Shown here piece by piece: positions 1-8,175 of a stretch of 35,568 nt of DNA (within the stretch, counting starts at the first letter, position 1; each line of letters opens with the position of its first letter). Position numbers and translations under genes: made by a program. This DNA is from Cytophagales bacterium (GTDB lineage Bacteria; Bacteroidota; Bacteroidia; Cytophagales; Cyclobacteriaceae). The notes below the pieces were generated by a model that had not been told where the DNA came from, searched no databases, and worked only from the letters and a program-made list of their open reading frames with translations. The DNA is taken from the NCBI GenBank assembly GCA_020403045.1, contig JADBYK010000100.1, positions 1 through 35,568 on the forward strand, in the 5' to 3' direction.

Positions 1-1487
1 ATGTTCGTGTGGTGCCCACAGGTTCAGGGGCGAAGGCCGTGCAAGTGATTCGTTATGTTAGGCGAAAGCGTGTGGTGGTGCATCATGTAGGTTCCGCACG
101 TGATGATGCAGAGGTAGACGCTCTTCTGTTGGCAGCCCAAGAATGGATTACTCAACAAACCCATCAGCTTGCTGCATTTCCAGATACAACTTTGGATAAT
201 GTTCTTTTGCTCAATCGATGCGAGTATCTAGGCGTTTACTATACGTTCTTGTTGGAAATCCTCAACGGACTGCAACAGCGTATTGGATATACGAACATCG
301 ACACATCCTCATTGTTGAATGACTTGGTGACGATGCGCGTGATGGAGCCCGCTTCCAAGCTACGCTCCATTGAATTACTCGAAACCTACTTTGGCATACG
401 TCATCGCAGGCAACGGTTTTATGAAGCGGCACCACGTTGGCTTAGCTTGAAGCAAGAAGTAGAGAAGCAAACATTGCGTTTTGCTGAAGATGAATTTCAA
501 TTTGATTACAGGCTGTTGTTTTACGATGTAACCACGCTGTATTTTGAAACTTTTGAAGCCGATGATCTGCGCAAGCCCGGTTTTTCAAAAGAAAATAAAT
601 CGAACCAACCACAGATACTTTTGGCGTTGATGGTAACGCAGGAGGGGTTTCCTGTGGCCTATGAAATATTTACAGGCAATACTTTTGAAGGGCACACGCT
701 CATCCCCGTCATCGAATCGCTTATTAAGAAACATCAGGTAAAAAATTTTACCGTAGTGGCTGATGCGGCCATGATCAGCAGCGACAATGTACTGGCATTG
801 AAGAAGGCCGGCATTCATTACATTGTAGGGGCACGCTTAGGCAACCTGTCGCAAGAAACCTTTAAACAGATGGATCAACGACTTCTGCGGCAAGATGGAC
901 AACTCACTCGCCTAAGCACCGATAATGGCTTTCTGATCTGCAGCTTTTCACAAACCCGTTTCCGAAAGGATAAATATGAAATGGACAAACAAATAGCAAG
1001 AGCCCACGTATTGATTCAAAAGCCCTCGAAAAACCGGAAAACGAAGTTCGTTAAAGCACAACAACAAAAACTTGAGATCAACGAAGAACTGATCGCCAAA
1101 ACCACAAAACTGCTAGGCGTAAAAGGATACTATACTGACCTGCCGGAAGACCAGGTGAGCAGTCAAGCCATTGTCGAACGCTACCACGACTTGTACAAAA
1201 TAGAACACGCTTTCAGAGTATCAAAGCACGATTTGCAAACCCGACCTGTGTTTCATTTTAAAGAGCAACCAATCCGGCTCCATATCATGATCTGCTTTAT
1301 GGCGTTGGCCGTATCAAAATTCATTGAACTAAAGACCAACACCTCGCTGCGGGCATTCCTAACCCAAGGCAAGAAGATAACCGATGCCCGACTGCTCAAC
1401 AAACTTACCGGAAAAGTTATAACCCTTCGCAAATCTATACCCGATCACTTGACCAACCTACTAACCAAACTCAGTCTGCCGCACTAA
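1..1487 (+). CDS. IS1634-type (IS4 superfamily) DDE transposase, 5' end cut by window edge
   Basis: This is a cut-and-paste transposase that would cleave the ends of its own insertion sequence and join them to new DNA. The reading frame is open through the left edge (codons from base 3 read VRVVPTGSGAKAV). The first in-frame start inside the window is GTG at 9, but family N-termini resemble M-x-VRV, so the true start probably lies a few bases outside. Numbered from that GTG, the DDE residues are D173 (in FYDVTTLYFE), D252 (in VVADAAM) and E399, inside a Y-x2-..E..FR..K signature (Y392, E399, R403, K406). Length of about 495 residues is normal for the family. No frameshift or stop is visible, so the gene may be active. 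It ends about 95 bp from the convergent mnmH gene. The right inverted repeat cannot be fixed because the left end is missing. Confidence 0.88.
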   Translation, partial: VRVVPTGSGAKAVQVIRYVRRKRVVVHHVGSARDDAEVDALLLAAQEWITQQTHQLAAFPDTTLDNVLLLNRCEYLGVYYTFLLEILNGLQQRIGYTNIDTSSLLNDLVTMRVMEPASKLRSIELLETYFGIRHRRQRFYEAAPRWLSLKQEVEKQTLRFAEDEFQFDYRLLFYDVTTLYFETFEADDLRKPGFSKENKSNQPQILLALMVTQEGFPVAYEIFTGNTFEGHTLIPVIESLIKKHQVKNFTVVADAAMISSDNVLALKKAGIHYIVGARLGNLSQETFKQMDQRLLRQDGQLTRLSTDNGFLICSFSQTRFRKDKYEMDKQIARAHVLIQKPSKNRKTKFVKAQQQKLEINEELIAKTTKLLGVKGYYTDLPEDQVSSQAIVERYHDLYKIEHAFRVSKHDLQTRPVFHFKEQPIRLHIMICFMALAVSKFIELKTNTSLRAFLTQGKKITDARLLNKLTGKVITLRKSIPDHLTNLLTKLSLPH

Positions 1488-1510
1488 ACCGGACAAGTCA
1501 GGAGCACCAT
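1..1510 (+). mobile_element. Insertion sequence (IS1634-like), left end outside window
   Basis: This is the element carrying the transposase. Its right boundary should lie in the 94 bp between the transposase stop (1487) and the end of mnmH (1582). The stretch just after the stop (CCGGACAAGTCAGGAGC) is a candidate terminal repeat. Neither the inverted repeat nor the target duplication can be confirmed without the left end. Confidence 0.5.
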
Positions 1511-1581
1511 TCATTAGCGTCTATATTTACCGAAAGACGATGCGCAGACGCAAGCAAGATTTCTTTTTTTCGTAGCAATTG

Positions 1582-2601
1582 TCATCTATTGGCGTAATCA
1601 CCAGACATGCTCTGTGCAAAAGTATTCGCGTCTTTTCCATCCCAAGGCAAGGTGAGTTTGACTCTTTCTTTTTTACTTTCTATGCTTTCCAGATAATACT
1701 TATCATAGTAGGTTAGCAGTATTTCAATAGTGCCTGCCATATCTCCCTCTAACAATTTTTCCTTGGCTGCTTTGAAATGTTGCCCACCCAAGCGCTTAAC
1801 AATTTTAGTCATGGCTTCCAAGAACTCTGCCCGATCTGCATGACCATATTCTGAAACAAGTCGTTGAACCCGGACGTCTTTAGATACGTTCATTTGTACA
1901 ATGGGACTACTTTTCATGCGCAACCAAAAATCAGGTGGCAGAAAGACTTTCCCTATAGTGATTGATTCATCTTCTACCCATATCGGTTTCGAAATGTCCA
2001 GCTTAAAAATTTCCTCAAACAAGTTGTTGTGAAATTGCTCGGTAGTAGGTTGCGGAAGTTGCATCAGGCTGCCAAAAGCAGAGCCTTTGTGGTGCGCCAT
2101 TTTTTCTAAATCAAGAATCTGTTCTCCTTGTGCCGCCAACGCTCTAAGCACTTCACTTTTGCCGCTGCCTGTGCAACCACCAATTAAAGTTATGTGCAAA
2201 GGTTTTTGGAAAGCCTCGAACCCAAACTGCCGGTAGGCTTTATAGCCGCCTTTTAGTACCTGTGATTTAATTTTCGCCATCCCCGCAAACTGGCAGAAGT
2301 TGGACGAACGCATTCCCCCACGCCAGCAATGCACAAGAATTTCTTTGCCGGCAGCAATCGTTTCGGTTTGTTGAATGATTTCCGCCAGGCGTGGACCTAC
2401 CAATCGAAAACCTTCCCGAATGGCCTCGGCTTGACCTTTCTTCTTATAGGCGGTTCCTACGATTGCGCGTGCTTCATTGTTTAACAATGGAATATTGATA
2501 GCGCCTGAGATGTGGCCTTCTTCAAATTCTCCTTCTGAGCGGACATCGATAACGGGCTGAGACCTGCGTAGCGCAAGGAACTCTTCAACAGACAAAGACA
2601 T
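1582..2601 (-). CDS. mnmH: tRNA 2-selenouridine synthase
   Basis: MnmH (SelU/YbbB) replaces sulfur with selenium in 2-thiouridine at the wobble position of certain tRNAs, using selenophosphate; it can also geranylate the thiouridine. At 339 residues it has the two expected modules. The first is an N-terminal rhodanese domain (about 1-125) with the active-site Cys92 in HCWRGGMRS, and the second is a C-terminal P-loop domain with GGCTGSGKS at 141-149. The ATG at 2601 gives the standard N-terminus (MSLSVEEFLALR). It follows the DUF5686 gene on the same strand after a 67-bp gap, so co-transcription is possible. Its presence implies that the cell makes selenophosphate (selD), which is not in this window. 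Confidence 0.93.
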   Translation of the reverse strand: MSLSVEEFLALRRSQPVIDVRSEGEFEEGHISGAINIPLLNNEARAIVGTAYKKKGQAEAIREGFRLVGPRLAEIIQQTETIAAGKEILVHCWRGGMRSSNFCQFAGMAKIKSQVLKGGYKAYRQFGFEAFQKPLHITLIGGCTGSGKSEVLRALAAQGEQILDLEKMAHHKGSAFGSLMQLPQPTTEQFHNNLFEEIFKLDISKPIWVEDESITIGKVFLPPDFWLRMKSSPIVQMNVSKDVRVQRLVSEYGHADRAEFLEAMTKIVKRLGGQHFKAAKEKLLEGDMAGTIEILLTYYDKYYLESIESKKERVKLTLPWDGKDANTFAQSMSGDYANR

Positions 2602-2668
2602 TTACCAAAGATCGGAACTATTGATTGGATTTTCTAACGGAAATAGTTAGATCGAACGCCTGTCTTTC

Positions 2669-5344
2669 TCAATCTCCAAAATTAACCGACAATATCGAAG
2701 AGATACCGATTCGGAATCCATAGTCCTGATAGGTTCCATTGGTGAATGAAACTGCACCTTCGATACGGAAGATCCTCAATATGCCATCTAGTCCATATCC
2801 AACTTCGGTATAATTTTTAGATGAAGGCGTGGCCAGATAATTGACAAAGAAGTTTTCCTGGACGCCCATCAACCGGATCATGGGGATTCTGGTGATAAGG
2901 AATTTTCGAAAATGATAATGGGCGCTCACCGAAAGGTACTGATCCTTGGTGCTATAGAGGTAGTAGTCCATCAAGCGGAATCCAGTGACGGGATCGGTAG
3001 TGATAATGGGTGTCTTGTTACCTAAAAAGTGCTTAAAGTCCATGAAGTAGAGCTTGTCGGCATTCAGGAATTTACCTGCCTTCACGTTGATATCAAATGT
3101 GCCGCGAATGCCAAACTTTATTTGCTGGCGAATACCCGCTTCAATCAGGTCAAAGTTTACATCGCTGCCTAGCACACTATTAAATCCTTTGCGGTAGTCA
3201 AGTGTCAGTAGTGGCGAAGAGTTTTGAATTCTGGATTTGAAACCGTTACGAATAACGAACTTTTGCCACGGCCTTGCTTCCAAACCGATGGCTCCTGTGA
3301 ATGCTGTGTTGGTTTCGAATCCGGTTTGAGATTCAATATTAACAGGAGCATTCGGTCGATAATGTTCTCTATTTTCGCTAAAGAAAGTATAGTCGGATTT
3401 GTTGTCAAGTTCTGTTCTTCGCGAAAGAGACCACGAAGAATGAAATGTAAATTTCTCATTCAAACGTTGCCGGTACTTCAGGTCAATAAAATTCTGTTCG
3501 TATAATTTCATCCAGTTATCGCCACTAAATAGAGAGGTAAGGGTATTGACAAAGGAATGTATCGGCTCGTCTGAATTGTATTGTTCTACATATCGTCCGC
3601 CTTCTAAGGTAAGTCGCGTGCCAGCATTTCGATATTCCACACGAAGCTTACCGCTCAACAATTCTCTGGAAAACGCATAACGTGCAATAGGGCTGATTTC
3701 AAGCCTCGAAGTTCGGGCCTTTTTGGTGCTATCTTTTTTGTCTTTGATCACCCAACGCTTGTAATAGCTGGTTCGGTAAATCAAGTTAAAACCTTCCACC
3801 GTATTGAATCCTCCATACGGTGTGTGAATGCGGAAGTCGGACGTTTTGGATAGCTTATAGCTGTCGCCAACAATGATGTCGGTCAACTGAAATCCTTTTT
3901 TGCCTTTTTTATTTCGAAGTGTGTCTCCTTCTTCTTTTTGTTTTTCAACTGCCGAGATGCTATCAGTGATTACATAACCGCGTTCTTCCTGTTTAGACAG
4001 AGCAACCGGGCGCACTTCTGACCAGAAAACGGAATCCTTCTTGTAGGCCAGCGAGTCCACGATAAAGGTTCGTTCCTCAAGTACTTCCGGTTCTTTGGTC
4101 TGCTTCTGTTCTTGCTTTTCGTACTCCCTCATCATCTGCCGTAACTCTTTATTTGTTACTTCTTTGCCAGAGGCAAGTCGTTCCTGAAGTTGCTGATCTT
4201 TTTTACTGAATTTCCCTCCTTTGCTGGCCGACAGGTTTTCAATCTTTTTTGCTTCCTCTTTTTCAATCTTTGCGTCAATCACTTTCATCTCGGGCACTAC
4301 CATGGCCGGGTTGAGTTTGATTTTGTAGTCCTTCAACGTGGCAAAGTATTCGCCAGTAAAGTCAAATCCAAAAACCTTACCCTCTACAAAAAATTGTTGA
4401 GAGATGGGAAGCCATGCCTTGTCTTCAATCGGATTATAGATTTGTTTGACTTTAAATTTAATTCCGAGTTTAATCGTTTGCATATCCAAGCTGTGGATGC
4501 TCCACCAGTCTTCTACGATAAAAATAATTCCCTCAAAGACATTATCGCCTCTTGAGCGTGGCGTTACCTTTATTTTGCTGATTTCAAATTGATTGTCTTT
4601 AAACGAGCCGAGATATTCAAACTTGTAGTAAGAAAACGACTTGGGCGATAAAGGCGATACAACCTCTGCTATTTCTGGTTCATAGAAACTCCCAAACACA
4701 AATTGGTTGGGTGAAGTATTCCGATCTTTACCCTTTGTGTATACGGCAATTACTTTTTCCTCGAATTTATTGGGGCGTGTGAATTTTATTTCGCTAACCG
4801 ATTCAGAAATGAATACCCGGTCTTTCGTAATACCCTCTTTTTCGATCGCTTTTTTGGCAAACCAAGGGTAGTCTCTAAGTTGTCCCTTTCCTTTTATGTA
4901 CACCTTGGCTGTATATGAGTCAAGCTGCTGGGTATGGTAGTTTGCCTTTCCGATTGCCTTGCGCATAATGGTGTAAGCTGGATCTTCTTTGCCCGCCTTC
5001 ACCACTACATTTTGAAGAACAATAACCTGTGTTTTTAATGTGACGTTGATTTCCACGAAATCACTACCGACCGTCACTTTTTGTTGTTGGGTTTCATACC
5101 CAAGATACTGAAACAAAATATCATATTCCCCAGGGGGGAGAGCCAATTCAAAACGTCCATTGATGTCCGTTGCTGCTCCAGCCGCGGTTTGCTTCACGAA
5201 AACGCTTGCAAAGGCGAGAGCGGTACCGTCATCGCCCTTGATAAGCCCGCGAATACCACCTGAATAGGCATCGCAACTTATTAGAGAGACTAAAACAAGG
5301 GTAAGGAAGCTTTTGATCGGTTTCATCAAAGCCATAGACGTCAT
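2669..5344 (-). CDS. DUF5686 / CarboxypepD_reg-like outer-membrane protein
   Basis: This is a large protein of about 890 residues, typical of Bacteroidota. After a signal peptide (hydrophobic SFLTLVLVSLISC) comes a carboxypeptidase-regulatory-like beta-sandwich (about 30-115; GTALAFASVFVKQTAAGAATDINGRF-type signature). The DUF5686 region follows, with a charged, Lys/Glu-rich middle and a C-terminal half that alternates like an outer-membrane beta-barrel and ends in an aromatic-rich strand. The biochemical role of DUF5686 proteins is not established; a surface or envelope role is inferred. Starts at ATG 5344, 5335 or 5326 are all possible. The last gives the most compact signal peptide (MKPIKSFLTL), and LISC could even be a lipobox. 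It lies 33 bp after nadD and is probably the distal gene of that operon. Confidence 0.85.
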   Translation of the reverse strand: MTSMALMKPIKSFLTLVLVSLISCDAYSGGIRGLIKGDDGTALAFASVFVKQTAAGAATDINGRFELALPPGEYDILFQYLGYETQQQKVTVGSDFVEINVTLKTQVIVLQNVVVKAGKEDPAYTIMRKAIGKANYHTQQLDSYTAKVYIKGKGQLRDYPWFAKKAIEKEGITKDRVFISESVSEIKFTRPNKFEEKVIAVYTKGKDRNTSPNQFVFGSFYEPEIAEVVSPLSPKSFSYYKFEYLGSFKDNQFEISKIKVTPRSRGDNVFEGIIFIVEDWWSIHSLDMQTIKLGIKFKVKQIYNPIEDKAWLPISQQFFVEGKVFGFDFTGEYFATLKDYKIKLNPAMVVPEMKVIDAKIEKEEAKKIENLSASKGGKFSKKDQQLQERLASGKEVTNKELRQMMREYEKQEQKQTKEPEVLEERTFIVDSLAYKKDSVFWSEVRPVALSKQEERGYVITDSISAVEKQKEEGDTLRNKKGKKGFQLTDIIVGDSYKLSKTSDFRIHTPYGGFNTVEGFNLIYRTSYYKRWVIKDKKDSTKKARTSRLEISPIARYAFSRELLSGKLRVEYRNAGTRLTLEGGRYVEQYNSDEPIHSFVNTLTSLFSGDNWMKLYEQNFIDLKYRQRLNEKFTFHSSWSLSRRTELDNKSDYTFFSENREHYRPNAPVNIESQTGFETNTAFTGAIGLEARPWQKFVIRNGFKSRIQNSSPLLTLDYRKGFNSVLGSDVNFDLIEAGIRQQIKFGIRGTFDINVKAGKFLNADKLYFMDFKHFLGNKTPIITTDPVTGFRLMDYYLYSTKDQYLSVSAHYHFRKFLITRIPMIRLMGVQENFFVNYLATPSSKNYTEVGYGLDGILRIFRIEGAVSFTNGTYQDYGFRIGISSILSVNFGD

Positions 5345-5377
5345 CAAGTTGGTTAAGGTTGCCGCTAAGACGGAAGT

Positions 5378-5953
5378 TTATACGTAAAAGTTCTTCATGC
5401 GGATCATATTTTCTACCGTTTCTGGAACGAGGTAACGAATAGATTTATTGTTCTTGATACAGTTTCGAATATAGGTAGCTGAGATATCTATCATAGGTGC
5501 TTCCACGATCGTTACTTGCGGATGACGTTTTAAATCTGAATTTGTTACATGGGGTCTTGGATAAACATAGAGACCAAACTGAGCAAGAATCTGTTCGTGG
5601 TTTTTCCACTTCGTAAAATTTTCCAGATTATCTTCTCCGATTATTACCTTAAATTCTTTGTTAGGGTATTTTTCGGTTAAGTAAGCCAGTGTGTGAATGG
5701 TGTAACTAGGTTTAGGCAGATGAAACTCCACATCCGATACCTCCAATTTAAAGTTATCTGCAATTGCGGCTTTTACCAGATCGTAGCGATCAAATTCGTG
5801 TAATAATCCTTTGCTTGGTTTGAATGGGTTTTGAGGAGAGACTACGAGCCATACTTTGTCTAAATCTGTGTTTTGCGCCATTACATTGGCAATAATTAAG
5901 TGCCCCATATGAATGGGGTTAAATGAACCGAAAAAGAGTCCAATTTTTTTCAC
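5378..5953 (-). CDS. nadD: Nicotinate-nucleotide adenylyltransferase
   Basis: NadD joins nicotinate mononucleotide and ATP to give deamido-NAD, an essential step in NAD synthesis. The 191-residue protein has the nucleotidyltransferase signature GSFNPIHMGH at residues 9-18 and the C-terminal ISATYIR motif that contacts ATP phosphates. Length is normal. The start codon is GTG at 5953, giving MKKIGLFFGSF. It begins one base after the stop codon of the PIN-domain toxin gene, so translation is probably coupled to it. In related genomes nadD often directly follows gmk; here a toxin-antitoxin pair lies between them. Confidence 0.95.
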   Translation of the reverse strand: MKKIGLFFGSFNPIHMGHLIIANVMAQNTDLDKVWLVVSPQNPFKPSKGLLHEFDRYDLVKAAIADNFKLEVSDVEFHLPKPSYTIHTLAYLTEKYPNKEFKVIIGEDNLENFTKWKNHEQILAQFGLYVYPRPHVTNSDLKRHPQVTIVEAPMIDISATYIRNCIKNNKSIRYLVPETVENMIRMKNFYV

Positions 5954-5954
5954 G

Positions 5955-6374
5955 TTAAAGAGCTATTGTTTTAAGAAACTCTTTTGGAGTAAAAACTGGA
6001 ATAGCAGAGGATTTAAAATCAACTTTGTATCGGGTGATAATGCACTTGACATCTTTCACACTCATGGCTGAGAAATACTGTAGGCCATCTTCAAAGTCTT
6101 TAAAATTTGCGGCCAGATTTTTTTCAAAATGAGTCACATCCAGGCTAATAATATTTACCCACTTGAGCAAGGTGGCTACCACCAAGAAAGGATTTCTGCC
6201 GTTCTTTTTTACCACATAAGCAATATTGGCGAGCGAAAGGGTAGAGATATAAATCTCTATTTCCAGGGCTTCGTGTAACGAAAAAATGGTAGCTACATCT
6301 TCTACAAACGGATCTCTTTCCAATATCAAATCAAGCGTAACATTGGTATCCAGCCAAACTCTTCGCCTACTCAT
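5955..6374 (-). CDS. PIN-domain protein (VapC-like toxin)
   Basis: This is a 139-residue PIN-fold protein, the class of metal-dependent RNases used as toxins. The first strand carries D9 in WLDTNVTLDL, and the helix motif KDFEDGLQY (93-100) matches the usual DFEDALQ. The C-terminal CIITRYKVDF block ends in D119 and is followed by IPVFTPKEFL. One departure is visible: family members usually read D-x-IVTRN-x2-DF, but here the aspartate position is a lysine (K110) and the N is Y116, so catalysis may be weakened. The ATG at 6374 overlaps the antitoxin stop by 4 bp (ATGA), and its stop lies one base before nadD. The pairing with a DUF6364 antitoxin supports the assignment; toxicity is inferred. 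Confidence 0.85.
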   Translation of the reverse strand: MSRRRVWLDTNVTLDLILERDPFVEDVATIFSLHEALEIEIYISTLSLANIAYVVKKNGRNPFLVVATLLKWVNIISLDVTHFEKNLAANFKDFEDGLQYFSAMSVKDVKCIITRYKVDFKSSAIPVFTPKEFLKTIAL

Positions 6375-6616
6375 TTATATTTTTCTGAAAGATAATCTGC
6401 TAACTCTTTTTTATAGTCGAAATCAGTCGGGGCAGAGCCACCCATACCGCGCAGTTCTAAAATTGATCCTTTTGTTTTTCCTGAATTAGAAGACGCGGAT
6501 ACCTTTTTTAGAAAATCCTCCACCATCCTCGAAATGCTTTGTCCTCGCTTCTTTGAGACACGCTTCGCAGAAGCAATCACTTTGGCATCGATACTTAGTG
6601 TTAACTTGGCATGCAT
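6371..6616 (-). CDS. DUF6364-type antitoxin
   Basis: This is an 81-residue protein starting at ATG 6616 (MHAKLTLSIDAKVI). An N-terminal ribbon-helix-helix-like segment (about 1-42, ending in SISRMVEDFLKKV) would bind DNA. A linker follows, then a C-terminal tail (FDYKKELADYLSEKY) of the kind that wraps the partner toxin. These features match DUF6364 antitoxins, usually encoded just before a PIN toxin as here. An upstream in-frame extension to 6649 is possible but gives a non-family N-terminus and would run through the likely operator. It overlaps the toxin gene by 4 bp, so the two are translationally coupled. Confidence 0.85.
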   Translation of the reverse strand: MHAKLTLSIDAKVIASAKRVSKKRGQSISRMVEDFLKKVSASSNSGKTKGSILELRGMGGSAPTDFDYKKELADYLSEKYK

Positions 6617-6641
6617 ACGTATTTTAAGAAATGATACGTAA
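6615..6641 (-). promoter_or_regulatory. Probable autoregulatory operator of the toxin-antitoxin pair
   Basis: Two TACGTA palindromes lie at 6616-6621 and 6635-6640, 19 bp apart. They form a 7-bp inverted repeat (TACGTAT / ATACGTA) that overlaps the antitoxin start. Paired short palindromes at about two helical turns are typical targets of ribbon-helix-helix antitoxins. The function is inferred from position and symmetry only. Confidence 0.4.
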
Positions 6642-6673
6642 AGGAACAAATTTTAGGAAGACAATGCAAGTCA

Positions 6674-7267
6674 CTACCTGAAGGCTTCGTAAAGCCGTTG
6701 CGCCTCCGCCAGTGAAGTAGCCAGATCCTCATTTAAAAGAATCACGTCAAATTTGTCCTGGAAGCTCATTTCAAATTTAGCCTTGAAAAGCCGTCTGGAA
6801 AAACTCTCTTCTGACTCCGTCCCTCGTTCCTTTAGACGCTCGGCTAAAACCTCCAGAGAAGGTACTTTGACAAATATTGACAACGCTTTTTCTCCAAAAT
6901 ATTTCTTTAGGTTGATCCCGCCTTTCACGTCTACATCAAAAATCACATTTTTTCCCTCGGCCCATATTCGATCTATTTCTGACTTTAATGTACCATAGAA
7001 ATTTCCGGCATAAACCTCTTCCCATTCGATGAACTCATTAGCATCAATTTTAAGTTTGAATTCCTCAGGGCTTAAAAAATAGTAATCTTTTCCATCCACT
7101 TCCTTCCTCCCTCGCTTGTCGCGAGTGGATGCACTTATCGAGAAACCTAAATCGTTATTCGTTTTGAGAAGGTGGTGAACAATGGTTGTTTTACCAGATC
7201 CGGAAGGGGCAGAAAAGATCAGCGCTTTGCCACCTTTCGGTAAAGTTTCAGTAGATAACTCTGCCAT
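6674..7267 (-). CDS. gmk: Guanylate kinase
   Basis: Gmk phosphorylates GMP to GDP with ATP. The 197-residue protein has the P-loop APSGSGKTT near residue 20, and the GMP-binding segment [22 protein letters not shown]. The lid region and the conserved VFDVDVKGG Walker-B-like stretch follow. Length is normal. Its ATG (7265-7267) overlaps the stop of the anti-sigma gene by one base (TAATG), so it is translated from the sigma/anti-sigma transcript. It is followed after 57 bp by the antitoxin gene. Confidence 0.95.
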   Translation of the reverse strand: MAELSTETLPKGGKALIFSAPSGSGKTTIVHHLLKTNNDLGFSISASTRDKRGRKEVDGKDYYFLSPEEFKLKIDANEFIEWEEVYAGNFYGTLKSEIDRIWAEGKNVIFDVDVKGGINLKKYFGEKALSIFVKVPSLEVLAERLKERGTESEESFSRRLFKAKFEMSFQDKFDVILLNEDLATSLAEAQRLYEAFR

Positions 7268-7536
7268 TAGAGAGGCAATTTTTGGGTAATCTGAGTTTTG
7301 ATCTGATCGATCAGTTCGGTAGGAACATCACCACCGCAGCAGTTACATTGGAGTAATTTTTTGATGGCCATGTCTAGATCGTATGAGCTATAGCACGGCC
7401 TACACTGATCCATGTGTGCCTTAAAGTAATTTCGTTGTTCTTCACTTGCTTCACCATCTAAAATGGTTTGTAGCATCTCTCTACACGTAGGCTTTGCCTG
7501 ATTGCCTTGCATGAAAGGATTGTTGACGTTACTCAT
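7267..7536 (-). CDS. Zinc-binding anti-sigma factor
   Basis: This is a small soluble protein of 89 residues with no membrane segment. It has the zinc anti-sigma signature H41-x3-C45-x2-C48, preceded by C18. It has an extra cysteine group near the C-terminus (C64, C66, C67 in QCNCCGG). It should bind and hold the ECF sigma factor encoded 2 bp upstream. The arrangement resembles the thiol-sensing RsrA/ZAS type, in which oxidation releases zinc and the sigma factor, but redox sensing is inferred from the cysteines and not shown. Confidence 0.85.
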   Translation of the reverse strand: MSNVNNPFMQGNQAKPTCREMLQTILDGEASEEQRNYFKAHMDQCRPCYSSYDLDMAIKKLLQCNCCGGDVPTELIDQIKTQITQKLPL

Positions 7537-7538
7537 AA

Positions 7539-8129
7539 TTATGCTTTATTATAACCCATTGTTTTCGCGTATTCTCCTAATTTCTCTTTCAGCAGATTTC
7601 TGGCTCTGTGTAGACGGCTGCGGACGGTACCAATCGGGATGTCCAATATCTTAGCCATTTCTTCATACTTGAAGCCTTCCAAATCGCACAGGATAATCAC
7701 CGTTTTAAAATCTACGTCCAATGAATTCAATGCATTTGAGATCTCATCCCCAATCATGTTGTTCAGCGATTCTACACGCAAGTCAGGTGTAATTTGCCGA
7801 TCAACGTCCTCCGAATTATAGTACGTCTCTACTTCTTGATAGTCTACTTTGTTAGGCTCCTTGCTTTTCTTACGATAGTCATTGATAAAGCTGTTTTTCA
7901 AAATGCGGAACAGCCAGGCTTTGGCATTAGTTCCTTTTTGGAAAGATTCAATAAAACGATAAGCCTTTAAATAGGTATCCTGCACCAGGTCGTTGGCATC
8001 GTCTCGATCGAGGGTAAGCCGATACCCGAAATTATACATGGAGCGAATATGGGGAAGAAACTCATTGTTGAATACCTCTCCTTTCTCTTTTTCTGTATAG
8101 TGTTGTTTAGGTGCTTCTTCTAATTCCAT
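7539..8129 (-). CDS. ECF-type RNA polymerase sigma factor
   Basis: This 196-residue sigma-70 family protein contains region 2 (FGYRLTLDRDDANDLVQDTY, then KAWLFRILKNSFINDYR) and region 4 (ILCDLEGFKYEEMAKILDIP, then GTVRSRLHRAR), with a linker rich in acidic residues. There is no sigma region 1 or 3, so it is an ECF sigma. It heads an operon with its anti-sigma gene 2 bp away, followed by gmk. Start ATG 8129 gives MELEEAPKQHY. The upstream TACTTTTA lies where a Bacteroidota -7 box would be, but no clear -33 box accompanies it. Confidence 0.93.
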   Translation of the reverse strand: MELEEAPKQHYTEKEKGEVFNNEFLPHIRSMYNFGYRLTLDRDDANDLVQDTYLKAYRFIESFQKGTNAKAWLFRILKNSFINDYRKKSKEPNKVDYQEVETYYNSEDVDRQITPDLRVESLNNMIGDEISNALNSLDVDFKTVIILCDLEGFKYEEMAKILDIPIGTVRSRLHRARNLLKEKLGEYAKTMGYNKA

Positions 8130-8175
8130 GGAGGGGTAAAAGTAGTAAAGAAAGCTGATTGGCTAGTTGCTTCGC

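Noticed and set aside
2631-2650. Hairpin TCTAAC/GTTAGA between mnmH and the DUF5686 gene
   Set aside because: The 6-bp stem has no T-run on the minus strand, too weak to call a terminator.
4190-4555. Open frame of 121 codons on the plus strand
   Set aside because: It is antisense to the DUF5686 gene, with low-complexity Phe-rich translation and no promoter.
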